NCBI RefSeq assembly: GCF_009496535.1
Contig: NZ_WIDL01000027.1
Span: 1 to 43,815 of the forward strand
Reading direction: 5' to 3'
From: Stenotrophomonas sp. MYb238
GTDB taxonomy: Bacteria > Pseudomonadota > Gammaproteobacteria > Xanthomonadales > Xanthomonadaceae
Length of the DNA: 43,815 nucleotides
Shown: piece after piece, positions 18,075-27,087 of the stretch
Layout: each line of letters begins with the position of its first letter
Numbering within the stretch: position 1 is the first letter of the stretch
Notes under the pieces: generated by a model
What the model was told of the DNA's origin: nothing
Databases searched by the model: none
What the model saw: only the letters and a program-made list of their open reading frames with translations
Made by a program: the position numbers and the translations under genes

Positions 18075-20060
18075 TTACCGGCCCAGCACGAAATACGCTT
18101 GGTGCAGGCGATCCAATGCATCGATGTTCAATGCGACCGCAGCGCCCATGACCAGGGCCAGCAGTACGGTCCTGACAAGATCTGGACTCCGCATCGCCAC
18201 GCCCGCCCAGACGAATGCCAGCGTCGGCAGGAAGTAGCGTCCCTGCAGTCCCTGCACGATAGGCGCATCCAGCGAAGTCCAGCGCGCGTACAAAGGCAGG
18301 GATATGAGCACGGCCGATCCTGCCGCCATCACCAGCGACGCCGGCGCAGCCCACCGCCAGGGGAACAGGTCCTCGCGATTGCTGCCGAGGAACAGTGCGG
18401 CCAGCAGTGCGACGCCTGCCAGCGGGTACGCCCATTCGGAGAGCGGCACGTCGATCCATCCCAGGATGCCGACCATCATCCGGTAGAGATGCTGGTTGTA
18501 GTCACCGAAAAAGGTATTGCCGACAAGATGCAGGAATACGGCCGGATCGCTCTTCAGCAGTTGCATGTTCGCCTGCGGGTCGACCCCGTCGCGCACGATG
18601 CTGTCGGAGTCGACCGAGGCGATCAACCCCAGATGCAGTATCCAGGGCAGCACCAGGAAGCAGGCGAGCGCCCGAACGTACGAAATGCCTGAACGCCTGA
18701 ACGCATCGCGGCAGAACAGCAGGCTTCCCAGTATCCACGCCGCTCCCGGTTTGAGCAGTCCGACGGAGATGGCCAGCACCCACAGCAACCCCACAACCCG
18801 GCGTACTTCCACCTGCCCGCTCGCCAATCCGGCGGTAAGCCCGATCCAGGCGATGCTCAGGCTGATGACAAGCGAATCGGCCGACAGCGAGGCCATCTGG
18901 AACATCGACATCGGCAGCAGCGCGATGAGAGCCAGTGCCCATCTGGCGCGCCCACCGAAAGCAACGCCGATCCCGACCAGTACGGTAGCCAGCAGCAGAT
19001 TCAGGAAACGTGCCGAATAAAGGAAGGTACCGAACGAAGAGCCGGTCGCGCACGCGACGGCGAAGGCGGCGGTAGAAAGCGCATATTGATGCGGGAAATA
19101 AGGATCTGCGCCACGTGCCATTTCCGTCGTCGTGGCCGAGCAGATGACCGGCTGACCGAGCTGCCGTTCCATGCGCTCGGCCGAGAGCGGCTGCTTGTTG
19201 TCCAGGTATTTGGAAAAGGGGCCGTACATCAGCGCCACTTCGGGGAACAGATCCCCCGGCGCCCCGCCAAACGGAGCCCCGGCATGGATCTTGGCGATCT
19301 TGGCCAGATGCGCCCCCTCATCCGGCACCGCGCCTGGCGGCGTCTGCAGCGCATAGAGGCCACCGAACACCAGCATCAGCCCTGCGCATACCCAATGGGC
19401 ACGTCCGTCCAGCCACTCCAGCCAGCGCAGGCGCGGGAAGCGGCGGATCGGCGCCAGCAGCAGCCAGCGCAGGCCGAACAGGGCCACCGCCAACAGAACG
19501 ACGCCCGCGCAGAGAACGCCCTGGTAGAGCCTATGCCAGCGCTTGGCCGCGCGTATCGACGCGTTCAGCGCCGCATCTCCGGCCAGCACCACCTGCGGAT
19601 CGGCCGCATCGGCCGCCGACGACAACACCAGGCATTGGCCTTCGCCGGCCTGCTCCACCTGATGGGCACCAACCACGACGTAACCGCGGTCCTGGCCCGC
19701 CAGCGAGAGCCTCATGCCGCAAAGCGAAACCTTGCCACCGCCAGGTGGATCGATACGGACATGGGCCATGCGTGGCCCGGATTTTTCCAGCACGATTTCC
19801 GTCGGCTGGCCCGCCGCCAGCGGATACCACCGGGACGTGGATTCGCTGAAATGCCCCTCCTCGTCGTAGAACACCTGCATCTGGCCGGCAACGGACGATT
19901 GCACATTGAACGCAAGCCGTGATCCGGCCCGTTCACCCGCGAACCAGAGCAGCCCGAGCACAAGCAGCCCTACCACGGCCGCGAACAGCACCTCCGCGCG
20001 GCGCGGCCTCCACTGAAGACGTCCTGTCCCGTCTGTCGCATGCGTCATCGTTTCACCCAT
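18075..20060 (-). CDS. DUF2142 family polytopic membrane protein, probable GT-C-type transferase
   Basis: Integral membrane protein of 661 aa. One N-terminal helix (about 26-45), then a soluble, probably periplasmic beta-rich stretch (about 50-165), then roughly 10 more hydrophobic segments. A loop after the second helix carries QTPPGAVPDEGAHLAKI, the acidic PDE.AH motif typical of DUF2142 and reminiscent of the first-loop acidic motif of GT-C glycosyltransferases that use lipid-phosphate sugars. It directly follows a GtrB-type and a GtrA-type gene, so it fits the third, acceptor-specific component of a Gtr O-antigen modification set. That role is inferred. The start at 20060 (MGETMTHA) or 20048 are both possible. 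Last gene of the operon. Confidence 0.8.
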   Translation of the reverse strand: MGETMTHATDGTGRLQWRPRRAEVLFAAVVGLLVLGLLWFAGERAGSRLAFNVQSSVAGQMQVFYDEEGHFSESTSRWYPLAAGQPTEIVLEKSGPRMAHVRIDPPGGGKVSLCGMRLSLAGQDRGYVVVGAHQVEQAGEGQCLVLSSAADAADPQVVLAGDAALNASIRAAKRWHRLYQGVLCAGVVLLAVALFGLRWLLLAPIRRFPRLRWLEWLDGRAHWVCAGLMLVFGGLYALQTPPGAVPDEGAHLAKIAKIHAGAPFGGAPGDLFPEVALMYGPFSKYLDNKQPLSAERMERQLGQPVICSATTTEMARGADPYFPHQYALSTAAFAVACATGSSFGTFLYSARFLNLLLATVLVGIGVAFGGRARWALALIALLPMSMFQMASLSADSLVISLSIAWIGLTAGLASGQVEVRRVVGLLWVLAISVGLLKPGAAWILGSLLFCRDAFRRSGISYVRALACFLVLPWILHLGLIASVDSDSIVRDGVDPQANMQLLKSDPAVFLHLVGNTFFGDYNQHLYRMMVGILGWIDVPLSEWAYPLAGVALLAALFLGSNREDLFPWRWAAPASLVMAAGSAVLISLPLYARWTSLDAPIVQGLQGRYFLPTLAFVWAGVAMRSPDLVRTVLLALVMGAAVALNIDALDRLHQAYFVLGR

Positions 20061-20067
20061 CCAGTAC

Positions 20068-20463
20068 TCAACGGAAAACCCAGCGTCGCATCAACACATA
20101 GCTGAGCACGGCCAGCAGGATCTCGACGAAGATCTTCGCCCCCCAGGCTGCCCTGATACCTCCCGCATGGCCGATAAACACGACCGCTGCCGTGCTGAGC
20201 AGCGTCAGGGAGATCCATAGCAGCACGTAGCGGAACAACTGTTCCCGCGTCAGCCTGGATTGCCGGAACGTCAGCTTGCCATTGAGCAGGAAGCCCAGCA
20301 TCGCAGCGGAAAAACGCGTCAACAGGTTGGTCCAGGACGGCGCCATTCCCCAGTAGGTGAGCAGGATGAACAGGCCCGCATCGAAAGCGAACTGCACCCC
20401 TCCTACCGCCAGGAACAATGCGATGCGCAGCAATCCTGCCTGCGCCGCTGACGGACGCGCCAT
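20068..20463 (-). CDS. GtrA family membrane protein (putative lipid-linked sugar flippase)
   Basis: Small membrane protein of 131 aa with four hydrophobic helices and the GtrA pattern: FLAVGGVQFAFDAGLFILLT, NLLTRFSAAMLGFLLNGKLTFRQ, YVLLWISLTLLSTAAVVF and KIFVEILLAVLSYVLMRRWVFR, where the helix-2 basic end (NGKLTFR) and the terminal RRWVF are typical. GtrA proteins are thought to flip undecaprenyl-phosphate-linked sugars to the periplasm. The ATG at 20463 shares one base with the stop of the upstream GT2 gene (TGATG), so the two are translationally coupled. The downstream DUF2142 gene starts seven bases on. Confidence 0.88.
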   Translation of the reverse strand: MARPSAAQAGLLRIALFLAVGGVQFAFDAGLFILLTYWGMAPSWTNLLTRFSAAMLGFLLNGKLTFRQSRLTREQLFRYVLLWISLTLLSTAAVVFIGHAGGIRAAWGAKIFVEILLAVLSYVLMRRWVFR

Positions 20464-21470
20464 CACCTTCCAGGCGCTCCACCAGCGGTGCCGGCGGCCG
20501 GCCCTGCAAGCAACCGGGAAGATAGCGGCAGCTTTGGCACGGCCGCGATATCGTAGGAAAGGAACGCCAGCAGCAACTGCAGCCCGACCAGGACGGGCAT
20601 TGCCGCCAGCATCACCGTGCCAGCGGTGGTCGGAACGCCGCTGGAAACTCCCCGCCACCATTCGATGGCGCCAAAACCGGTGCCGAACGACAGAAGAGCC
20701 AAGCCCGCGATCAGTTCGAGCGAGGCGATCGACAGATCGCGCAGGAAGTAGTTGTAGAAGATCCGCTTGAGGAAATTGCGCACATGCTTGGCCATGAACT
20801 CGCCCAGGATGCGGCTGATCTTCAGGTTGCTGACCTCATCGGCGTACTTCGCGTCCATCGGTACATCCACGATCACCGCACGGAACGTGCCGAGGCGGAA
20901 CATCATGTCGGTCTCGAAGAAGTAGCGCCTGCTGATCTTGTTCATCGGCAGCAGCCGCGCCACCCGCGCGGAAATGGCCGTGTACCCGTTGGTCGGGTCG
21001 AACACATCCCAATAGCCGCTCGAGAATTTGGCCATGAACGAAAGCGCCGCATTGCCCACGAGCCGGAGCGTTGGCATCTGGCCGATCTGGCTCAGATCGT
21101 AGAACCGGTTGCCCTTGGTGTAGTCGGCCATTCCCGTGGCGATCGGCGCCACGAAGCGTGGCAGCAACCCCAGATCCATCTGCCCATCGCCGTCGACCTT
21201 GACGATGATGTCGGCGCCCGACTCGATCGCATGCCGATAACCGGTCAACACCGCGCCGCCGACACCTTGGTTCACCTCGTGTCTGAGCACCACTACCCGG
21301 CCATCTCGACACTGTTTCTCCACCAGTTCTCCTGAGCCGTCCGGGCAGGCATCGTCGACCACGATGATCTGCTGGACCATGGACCCGATCGAGGCAATGA
21401 CGTCGAGAATGTGCCGCGTTACCCGATAGCTCGGGATGACGACCGCTATCCTCGGTTCCATCTCGCGCAT
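20463..21470 (-). CDS. GT2 polyprenyl-phosphate glycosyltransferase (GtrB/DPM1-like) with C-terminal membrane segments
   Basis: Protein of 335 aa. The GT2 catalytic domain (about 1-235) has VVIPSYRV, VVDDACPDGSGELVE, NQGVGGAVLTGYRHAI and the DxD-type VDGDGQMD near residue 93, as in dolichyl- and undecaprenyl-phosphate sugar synthases. Two hydrophobic segments follow (about 247-270 and 285-310), as in GtrB enzymes that sit at the inner membrane. It would load a sugar onto undecaprenyl phosphate for the neighbouring GtrA-like protein. Start at 21470 (MREMEPRI) or 21461. It lies three bases after the giant GT gene and overlaps gtrA by one base. The sugar is unknown. Confidence 0.88.
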   Translation of the reverse strand: MREMEPRIAVVIPSYRVTRHILDVIASIGSMVQQIIVVDDACPDGSGELVEKQCRDGRVVVLRHEVNQGVGGAVLTGYRHAIESGADIIVKVDGDGQMDLGLLPRFVAPIATGMADYTKGNRFYDLSQIGQMPTLRLVGNAALSFMAKFSSGYWDVFDPTNGYTAISARVARLLPMNKISRRYFFETDMMFRLGTFRAVIVDVPMDAKYADEVSNLKISRILGEFMAKHVRNFLKRIFYNYFLRDLSIASLELIAGLALLSFGTGFGAIEWWRGVSSGVPTTAGTVMLAAMPVLVGLQLLLAFLSYDIAAVPKLPLSSRLLAGPAAGTAGGAPGR

Positions 21471-21473
21471 AGG

Positions 21474-24400
21474 TCAGGACTCCAGGAAAAAGGGCTTGGA
21501 CAGGGAAAGGTTGGGATTGTAGGCCGGGTCGTGCCGCAGGGCCGCGCCCCAACGCTCCCGCATGAACTCCACTTCCGACATGAACCTGGCCTGCTTGACG
21601 GGATTGTCCTCCAGACCGCGCGATGCAGATTCGTGATGGTAAAGCTCGGCGAACGGCGTCCATAGGTTGCGATAGCCCCGCGAGCGGATACGCAGGCACA
21701 GATCGACATCGTTGAAAGCCACCCGCAGGCGCTCGTCCAGCCCGCCAACCTCGTCGTATACCGACCTGCGTACCAGCAGGCAGGCCGCGGTCACCGCCGA
21801 CAATTCCTGGGTGAGCAGCAAGCGTCCAAAATAACCCTGGCTGCCGCGTGGCAGCCGGCTGCCGATGTGTCCTGCCACGCCGCCAAGGCCGACCAGCACG
21901 CCTGCATGCTGGATCGTATCGTCGGGGTAATAGAGCATTGCCCCCACGACACCCACGTCCGGACGCATCGCATGCGCGACCATCTCCTCCATCCAGTCGG
22001 CGGAGATGACTTCGATGTCATTGTTGACCAGCCCGATGACTTCTCCCCCAGCCTGCGCAACGGCGAAGTTGTTGATCGCCGAGTAGTTGAATTCGCCGGG
22101 ATAGGACAGGACACGCACATTGGCAAGCGTGGAAATCCGGGCGAAGTAGTCCAGCGTCTCCGGTTCGGCCGAACCGTTGTCCACCACCAGGATTTCGTAG
22201 TCGGGATAGCTGCTGCGCTCCAGGATGCTGTCCACGCACATGCGCAGCAGGTCCACGCGGTCGCGGGTAGGAATGACCAGACTCACCTTGGGTGCCTTCG
22301 ACGGCATGGCACGCCGTATCCGCAGCATGCTGGCCGGCAGGATGCTCACTTCGCATTCCTGCCTCGTGCGCTGCAGATGCTCTTCCACTGCGCGGCAGCC
22401 GGCCACCACGGCGTAATTCTTCTCGCCAGCCGCCAACGCGGTCGATCCCTGGATCGCCCGCCAGTGGTAAAGGATGCGCGGGATATGGACGATCTCAGCA
22501 GGAGCGATCCGCTCCACGCAACGCAATGCCAGATCCCAGTCCTGGGAGCCTTCCAGCCCCTTGCGGAAGCCACCGAGTTCGCGCACCAACTGCAACGAGT
22601 ACACGCCCAGGTGCGAAATGCAGTTCTGGCCCAGAAACAGGTCGTAGTTCCAGTCCGGCTTGAAATAGGGATCGAACCGGTTGCCCTCTTCGTCGATCTT
22701 GTCCTCGTCGCTGTAGAGCAGCTTGGCGTTCGGATTGCGGCAGACTGCCTCGGCCACAAGAAGCAATGCCTCAGGATGCAGTTCGTCGTCATGGTCCAGC
22801 AGAGCCATGTACTCGCCTGTGGCCACCTCGAGCGCCGAATTCGACGACGCGGAGATATGCCCATTCTCCTTCCGGTAGACGACCTTGATCCTCGGGTCGC
22901 GGCGCTGGTATTCGTCGAGCACCGCGCGTACGTGCGGCGACGGCGAAGCGTCGTCGGAAATACACAGTTCCCAGTACGGATAGTGCTGCTCAAGCACGCT
23001 GTCCAGCGCACGGCGCAACCAGCGTTCCGGCGCCTGGTAGACCGGCATGACCACCGACAAGAGAGGATGGCGCTGCAATGCGTCGATGCGCGTGGCGATA
23101 TCGAAGGCAGCAAGCGAAGGCTCGTTTCGGCCCAACCATCGGGCATAGTCGCTGGAAAGCCGGGGTTGCAGCGCCTGGTAGTCCGCCAGACAACGCCGGC
23201 GCACGGCGCCATGACCTCCCCTGAGCCCGGTTGCCAGCATCGACCATGACAGCCGCATCCCCTGGGCAAGGCCGCCGCCGCGCGCGCGGAGCACACGCCG
23301 CAGCATGTGCAGCCATGCCAAAGGACGCGCTACAGGCCGCAAGCGGACGTCGATATCGAAGCAGGCATCCTCGTCGCTGGGATCAAGCCGCAGAGAACGC
23401 AGGCCAGCCGCCAGGTACAGGACGGTTTCGCTGCGACCAGCAGCATCGTAAGGAAGCAGACCGACACGTTCGGAATCGTTCGTACCTCGGCCATGATCGG
23501 GATACAGGCAGGGATTTTCCAGCCGTCCCTCGCAGGCCCTGCCGTCGATCGTCAGTACGTACCAGCCTGGCGGAACGACCGCACCCAATATCGCCGTCCC
23601 GGCCATACGCAGGTTGAACTGGGGGTCACGCTGACTGCTTCGCCACCGTCCCTCCGCGGATAACGCCACATTGGCCAACGGCTCGATCTGCATTTTCCAG
23701 CCGCTGGCACGCTGCGCGCTGCGCAGCCTTCTCGCCTGCCATTGCCGGTTCAGGCGATACAGGACCGGCCGATCGGAACGCCGCTTGAGCTCCATCAGCA
23801 CATCCGACAACGCGCCAAGCTGGGAAGCAAGGGCGTCGTGGCGGACCATCTGCGATGCCAGCGTCTGCCGTATGAGATCGACCTGCGCCGCATGCGTCTC
23901 CCGCACGGAATCGGCAAGGGACGACTGCGCCTGCCTGATACCGGCCGCCTGTTCCTTGGCGGTCGTGTGCAGAGCGTCCATGCGCTCCAGCTGCCGGGAA
24001 TGCCGCAAGGCGGCAGCTTCGTCAGCGACGTTGAATGCTGTCAGCCGTCGGAACCGCAGTTCCACTTCCACCGGTTGTTGTGTCGTCCGCAGATGTTCCA
24101 GCCCGGACAGGTCCAGCTCCATCCACGGATCGTCGTCATCGCTGGCCCAGGCGATCTGGTCGGCGACACAGGGAGCGAGGCGATGCTCGTGCATCACCCG
24201 CACGCGCGATGGCAGATCCGTCACCGGCTGTCCGCCAACGCGCAGTTCGGTCACCGCGTAGGCGCCGGCGCGACTGTCCGGATCGAAGCGCAATCGATCC
24301 ATCGGCAACGCCGGATCTACCACGAACGATGCATGCGCGATGCCGTCAGGGGCCATCGTCGCCTGCGCGGACAGCATCTGGTCTTCGCTGTAGGCGCCGT

Positions 24401-25391
24401 CGTTGCTGCGCAGGTACAACCGGGACGCGGAAGCGGGAAGCGCAGCCATCGGGGGCGCATTCCATGCACTGGCCAGACCCAGCCCTTCACTCCAGGCAGG
24501 CACGTGGCGTTGTCGGTCCAGTTCGATGGCCGACAGCGCGGTATCCAGCGCTGCTTCATAACCCCGCCGGGAAGCCTCGAAGCGCGGCCTGATCTCATCG
24601 AATGCCGCTGGCAGGTCGAGGGCTTCGCCATGCGCAGCGGACTGGATGCAGCGGTAAAGGGCTACCGCATCCGGGTCGAGTGCGAACTCTTCCGTGGCAC
24701 GATGGTTGCGCAACTGCGCGTCGAGAAAGCCCTCCACCGCTGTGGTGGAGGCCGGATCCGTGGGTATTGGCTCCAGTCCAAAGACGGCATTGCAGCGTGC
24801 GATCTGTGTGCGCCAATCAGCGATCAGGTCCTCATAGGTCAGGAACAGGCGACTGGCGCCACGCGTGGCCTGTTCGGCTTCCATCTGGTAGGTCATCGAC
24901 AACAGGCCCGCCCGGTAATCGGACATTCCTCCCCGACGCCGCAGCGAGGCGGCCACCTCCACCGGATGCCGCGCGATGAAAGCGAAATGCGCACGCGCTC
25001 CCATTTCCGCCAACAGGTCGCGCCACAGCGGCACAAAACGGCACAGGCGCGGATCCTTGATCACAGCCGTCTGGCCGTCGGCCATCAACGCGGCCAGTAT
25101 CTCCCGCAGTTCGGATCGGGCCTGCAGTGCAGCGGGCCGCTGCAACCAGCCCTGGGGCAGCGCACGCAAATCCTGCCAATCCATGCCGAAACTGGCAAAC
25201 AGGCGATCGTGCACCGCGACCACCTGGTTGTGCTCGAAGTAGCCCTTGGGGTTGTCGTCGGCCACCGCGGGCAACAGATCGTCTCCCAGGCTGAAACCGA
25301 GCATGCTGAAGGTTCCGGCCAGGGCCGACGTACCGCTGCGGTGCATGCCGAGCACGATCAATGCACCCGGTTCTGCAGTTCCTTTTTTCAT
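21474..25391 (-). CDS. giant sulfotransferase-like / double GT2 glycosyltransferase fusion
   Basis: Protein of 1305 aa with at least three functional parts. Residues about 10-230 resemble a PAPS-dependent sulfotransferase: the phosphosulfate loop VLGMHRSGTSAL, IKDPRLCRF and FIARHPVEVAASL (3'-phosphate motif). Residues about 300-690 are a linker with beta-rich stretches and a likely coiled coil (about 455-540). A first GT2 domain (about 776-1000) has LSVVMPVYQAPERWL, ISDDASPSP and LLDHDDELHPEAL. A second GT2 domain (about 1035-1285) has VSLVIPTRDRVDLL, VVDNGSAEP, GLVNNDIEVIS and DVDLCLRIRSRGYRNLWTPFAELYHHES. No membrane segments. The ATG at 25391 has GGAAGG seven bases upstream. Such fusions make and modify O-antigen chains; acceptor and linkage are unknown. 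Confidence 0.88.
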   Translation of the reverse strand: MKKGTAEPGALIVLGMHRSGTSALAGTFSMLGFSLGDDLLPAVADDNPKGYFEHNQVVAVHDRLFASFGMDWQDLRALPQGWLQRPAALQARSELREILAALMADGQTAVIKDPRLCRFVPLWRDLLAEMGARAHFAFIARHPVEVAASLRRRGGMSDYRAGLLSMTYQMEAEQATRGASRLFLTYEDLIADWRTQIARCNAVFGLEPIPTDPASTTAVEGFLDAQLRNHRATEEFALDPDAVALYRCIQSAAHGEALDLPAAFDEIRPRFEASRRGYEAALDTALSAIELDRQRHVPAWSEGLGLASAWNAPPMAALPASASRLYLRSNDGAYSEDQMLSAQATMAPDGIAHASFVVDPALPMDRLRFDPDSRAGAYAVTELRVGGQPVTDLPSRVRVMHEHRLAPCVADQIAWASDDDDPWMELDLSGLEHLRTTQQPVEVELRFRRLTAFNVADEAAALRHSRQLERMDALHTTAKEQAAGIRQAQSSLADSVRETHAAQVDLIRQTLASQMVRHDALASQLGALSDVLMELKRRSDRPVLYRLNRQWQARRLRSAQRASGWKMQIEPLANVALSAEGRWRSSQRDPQFNLRMAGTAILGAVVPPGWYVLTIDGRACEGRLENPCLYPDHGRGTNDSERVGLLPYDAAGRSETVLYLAAGLRSLRLDPSDEDACFDIDVRLRPVARPLAWLHMLRRVLRARGGGLAQGMRLSWSMLATGLRGGHGAVRRRCLADYQALQPRLSSDYARWLGRNEPSLAAFDIATRIDALQRHPLLSVVMPVYQAPERWLRRALDSVLEQHYPYWELCISDDASPSPHVRAVLDEYQRRDPRIKVVYRKENGHISASSNSALEVATGEYMALLDHDDELHPEALLLVAEAVCRNPNAKLLYSDEDKIDEEGNRFDPYFKPDWNYDLFLGQNCISHLGVYSLQLVRELGGFRKGLEGSQDWDLALRCVERIAPAEIVHIPRILYHWRAIQGSTALAAGEKNYAVVAGCRAVEEHLQRTRQECEVSILPASMLRIRRAMPSKAPKVSLVIPTRDRVDLLRMCVDSILERSSYPDYEILVVDNGSAEPETLDYFARISTLANVRVLSYPGEFNYSAINNFAVAQAGGEVIGLVNNDIEVISADWMEEMVAHAMRPDVGVVGAMLYYPDDTIQHAGVLVGLGGVAGHIGSRLPRGSQGYFGRLLLTQELSAVTAACLLVRRSVYDEVGGLDERLRVAFNDVDLCLRIRSRGYRNLWTPFAELYHHESASRGLEDNPVKQARFMSEVEFMRERWGAALRHDPAYNPNLSLSKPFFLES

Positions 25392-25451
25392 GGACAAACC
25401 TTCCGTATCTGGGACTGCGGCACGCGCATGGCCGACTTATCATCCGGGGTC

Positions 25452-25457
25452 ATTCTA
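25452..25457 (-). promoter_or_regulatory. possible internal -10 box TAGAAT upstream of the giant GT gene
   Basis: TAGAAT on the minus strand, 60 bases upstream of the ATG at 25391, in the only sizeable gap (101 bases) of the O-antigen operon. A 7-1-7 palindrome (CATGCCGACGGCATG, 25466-25480) lies just upstream of it. Together they could be an internal promoter and its operator; weak evidence. Confidence 0.3.
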
Positions 25458-25492
25458 CCGGGGTACATGCCGACGGCATGCAACCGCCCCGC

Positions 25493-26248
25493 CTACCAGC
25501 GGATACCATGGCCCGCTGCCTGATCGCGCAACTCGCGCCTGAACAAGCGGCAGTAGAGACGCCAACGCAATCCTCCACGGCGCAACCGCTGGTAATCGCC
25601 CTCGAATACCCGCGGATAGTCCGCATGCGCTGGCACTTGCAGGCCGAGGAAACCCCATACTTGTCGCATGGTAGCCTCCGGCAGATCAGCCAGTCGCTCG
25701 TTGCGCAGCACCAGTACCTGCTCGCGCGGAAAATGCCGGAAAAGTACGTCCAGTTGGCGCGCGTAGTCGCCACGCAGCCGATAACTGTGGTGGCGCAGCG
25801 GCGAGCCCCATGCAAAATCGTCAGTGTGTCCGCGAAGGCGCAGCCGCTCCAGCAGCATCGCCCCCCAGAACGGCCAGGTTTCGTCGCCACGGCCCGCTTC
25901 CATGCTGTGCTGCGACAGCGCGCGCTCCAGCGGATGCCGCAGGATCACCACCCACTTCATCGCGGGGTTATAGCGGGCGATCCGCGCGACCAGCGCGGGA
26001 TGGAGAATGTAGATCGGCGTCGCGTCGCCCACCAATACTTCTGCGCCATCCGTATCAAAATGCTGCGCATAGACGCGGTCGACATCCTCCGACGTCCAGG
26101 TGTCGTCGAAAGCGGGGTCGTCGAAAACGTGCGCCTCCTTGGTGCGCGGCAGCGCCACCTGTGGATGCACGCCGACATAACGCGCCAGCGCGGTGGTGCC
26201 TCCTTTCTGTACACCGCCGATCACGAAGCTGACACGTGGCCCGCTCAC
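25493..26248 (-). CDS. sulfotransferase domain protein
   Basis: Soluble protein of 251 aa resembling the heparan-type sulfotransferase family (PF00685-like). The 5'-phosphosulfate loop is FVIGGVQKGGTTAL (8-21) with Lys15, and the 3'-phosphate motif is VVILRHPLERALSQHS near residue 100, followed by YARQLDVLFRHFPREQVLVLRNERL. These would bind PAPS and transfer sulfate to a sugar hydroxyl. The start is a GTG at 26248 that overlaps the upstream stop as GTGA, with GGGGGG close upstream; in-frame codons further upstream lie inside the previous gene. It is one of three sulfotransferase-like modules in this operon. Confidence 0.87.
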   Translation of the reverse strand: MSGPRVSFVIGGVQKGGTTALARYVGVHPQVALPRTKEAHVFDDPAFDDTWTSEDVDRVYAQHFDTDGAEVLVGDATPIYILHPALVARIARYNPAMKWVVILRHPLERALSQHSMEAGRGDETWPFWGAMLLERLRLRGHTDDFAWGSPLRHHSYRLRGDYARQLDVLFRHFPREQVLVLRNERLADLPEATMRQVWGFLGLQVPAHADYPRVFEGDYQRLRRGGLRWRLYCRLFRRELRDQAAGHGIRW

Positions 26249-27087
26249 ATCCCCCCCTGCAGCACGTCCAGCGCGCTTGCCACGTCCTCGCTTCCATAGA
26301 AGCGCCGCCACGGGCCATCGTGCCGATGCAGGCGCTCGGCATAACGCCGGCATGCGTCGGCGTCGTACAACCTGCTCGCATTGCGGTTGCGCAGAGGCAG
26401 CAACGGAACTGCGACTCCCGTTGCAGAGGCAAGGGCTTGGCCACCGGTGGCGACCACCTGTTCGTAGCGCAAGATGCGCTCACCAGGCAGATAGTGATCG
26501 AAGCGCGCGAACAGCCAGTCCAGAAGGTGCAGTTGGCGCTCCAGTACATCCGGCTCGGCATCCAACCGGGCCGCCAGTTCCGGGGACAACCTCTCACCCG
26601 CAGGCAATCTGCCGGCAGTCACCGGCAGATTCACGGAGTTCCAGGAGGCCAGAACAGCCAAGGGATTGCGCACTACGGCATAGCACTCGAATTCCCGCAC
26701 CAGTTCGGGGAGCAGGGCGGTAAACGCGGCATTGTGCTTGATGACCAGACTGAACTCGCCGGACAGGGCCTTTTCGACCCGGATGTCTCCAAGCTGTGCC
26801 GTTCTTATGCGCAGGCCATCCGCGTCCACATTGCTCCCGAACGGGTTGTCCGGAACCCGGCCATCGACCTGCTGGCTGGTCGCGGTTCCGGATTCGAGCA
26901 AGCTGGCGCGCGACGCCAGGAAGAAGTCCCGGATCGCGCCAACCGCCGCGGCGTGCTGCCTGGGCAACTCATGCACGGGCATCGGTTCGAACAGCGCGAC
27001 CGTATCCGGTGCCTGTCCCAGCAGATTGCAACACAGTGTGGTTCCGGAGCGGGGCACCCCCGTCAGGATGATGTTCCGTGGCTTCAA
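26245..27087 (-). CDS. sulfotransferase family protein
   Basis: Soluble protein of 280 aa with a P-loop-like phosphosulfate motif at the N-terminus (ILTGVPRSGTTLCCNLL, 7-23) and CYAVVRNPLAVLASWNSVNL as the 3'-phosphate site. ERILRYEQVV and the C-terminal region fit the broader Sulfotransfer_3 type. It starts with a four-base ATGA overlap with the upstream GT4 gene and ends in a GTGA overlap with the next sulfotransferase. Sequence is distinct from its neighbour, so the two are not a recent duplication. Acceptor unknown; PAPS-dependent glycan sulfation is the likely role. Confidence 0.85.
   Translation of the reverse strand: MKPRNIILTGVPRSGTTLCCNLLGQAPDTVALFEPMPVHELPRQHAAAVGAIRDFFLASRASLLESGTATSQQVDGRVPDNPFGSNVDADGLRIRTAQLGDIRVEKALSGEFSLVIKHNAAFTALLPELVREFECYAVVRNPLAVLASWNSVNLPVTAGRLPAGERLSPELAARLDAEPDVLERQLHLLDWLFARFDHYLPGERILRYEQVVATGGQALASATGVAVPLLPLRNRNASRLYDADACRRYAERLHRHDGPWRRFYGSEDVASALDVLQGGM

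Noticed and set aside
23742-25523. Long plus-strand open frame opposite the giant glycosyltransferase gene
   Set aside because: No recognisable domain; the minus strand shows sulfotransferase and GT2 motifs throughout.
25493-27087. Recent tandem duplication of the two sulfotransferases
   Set aside because: They share only the generic phosphosulfate and 3'-phosphate motifs; the rest of the sequences and lengths differ.
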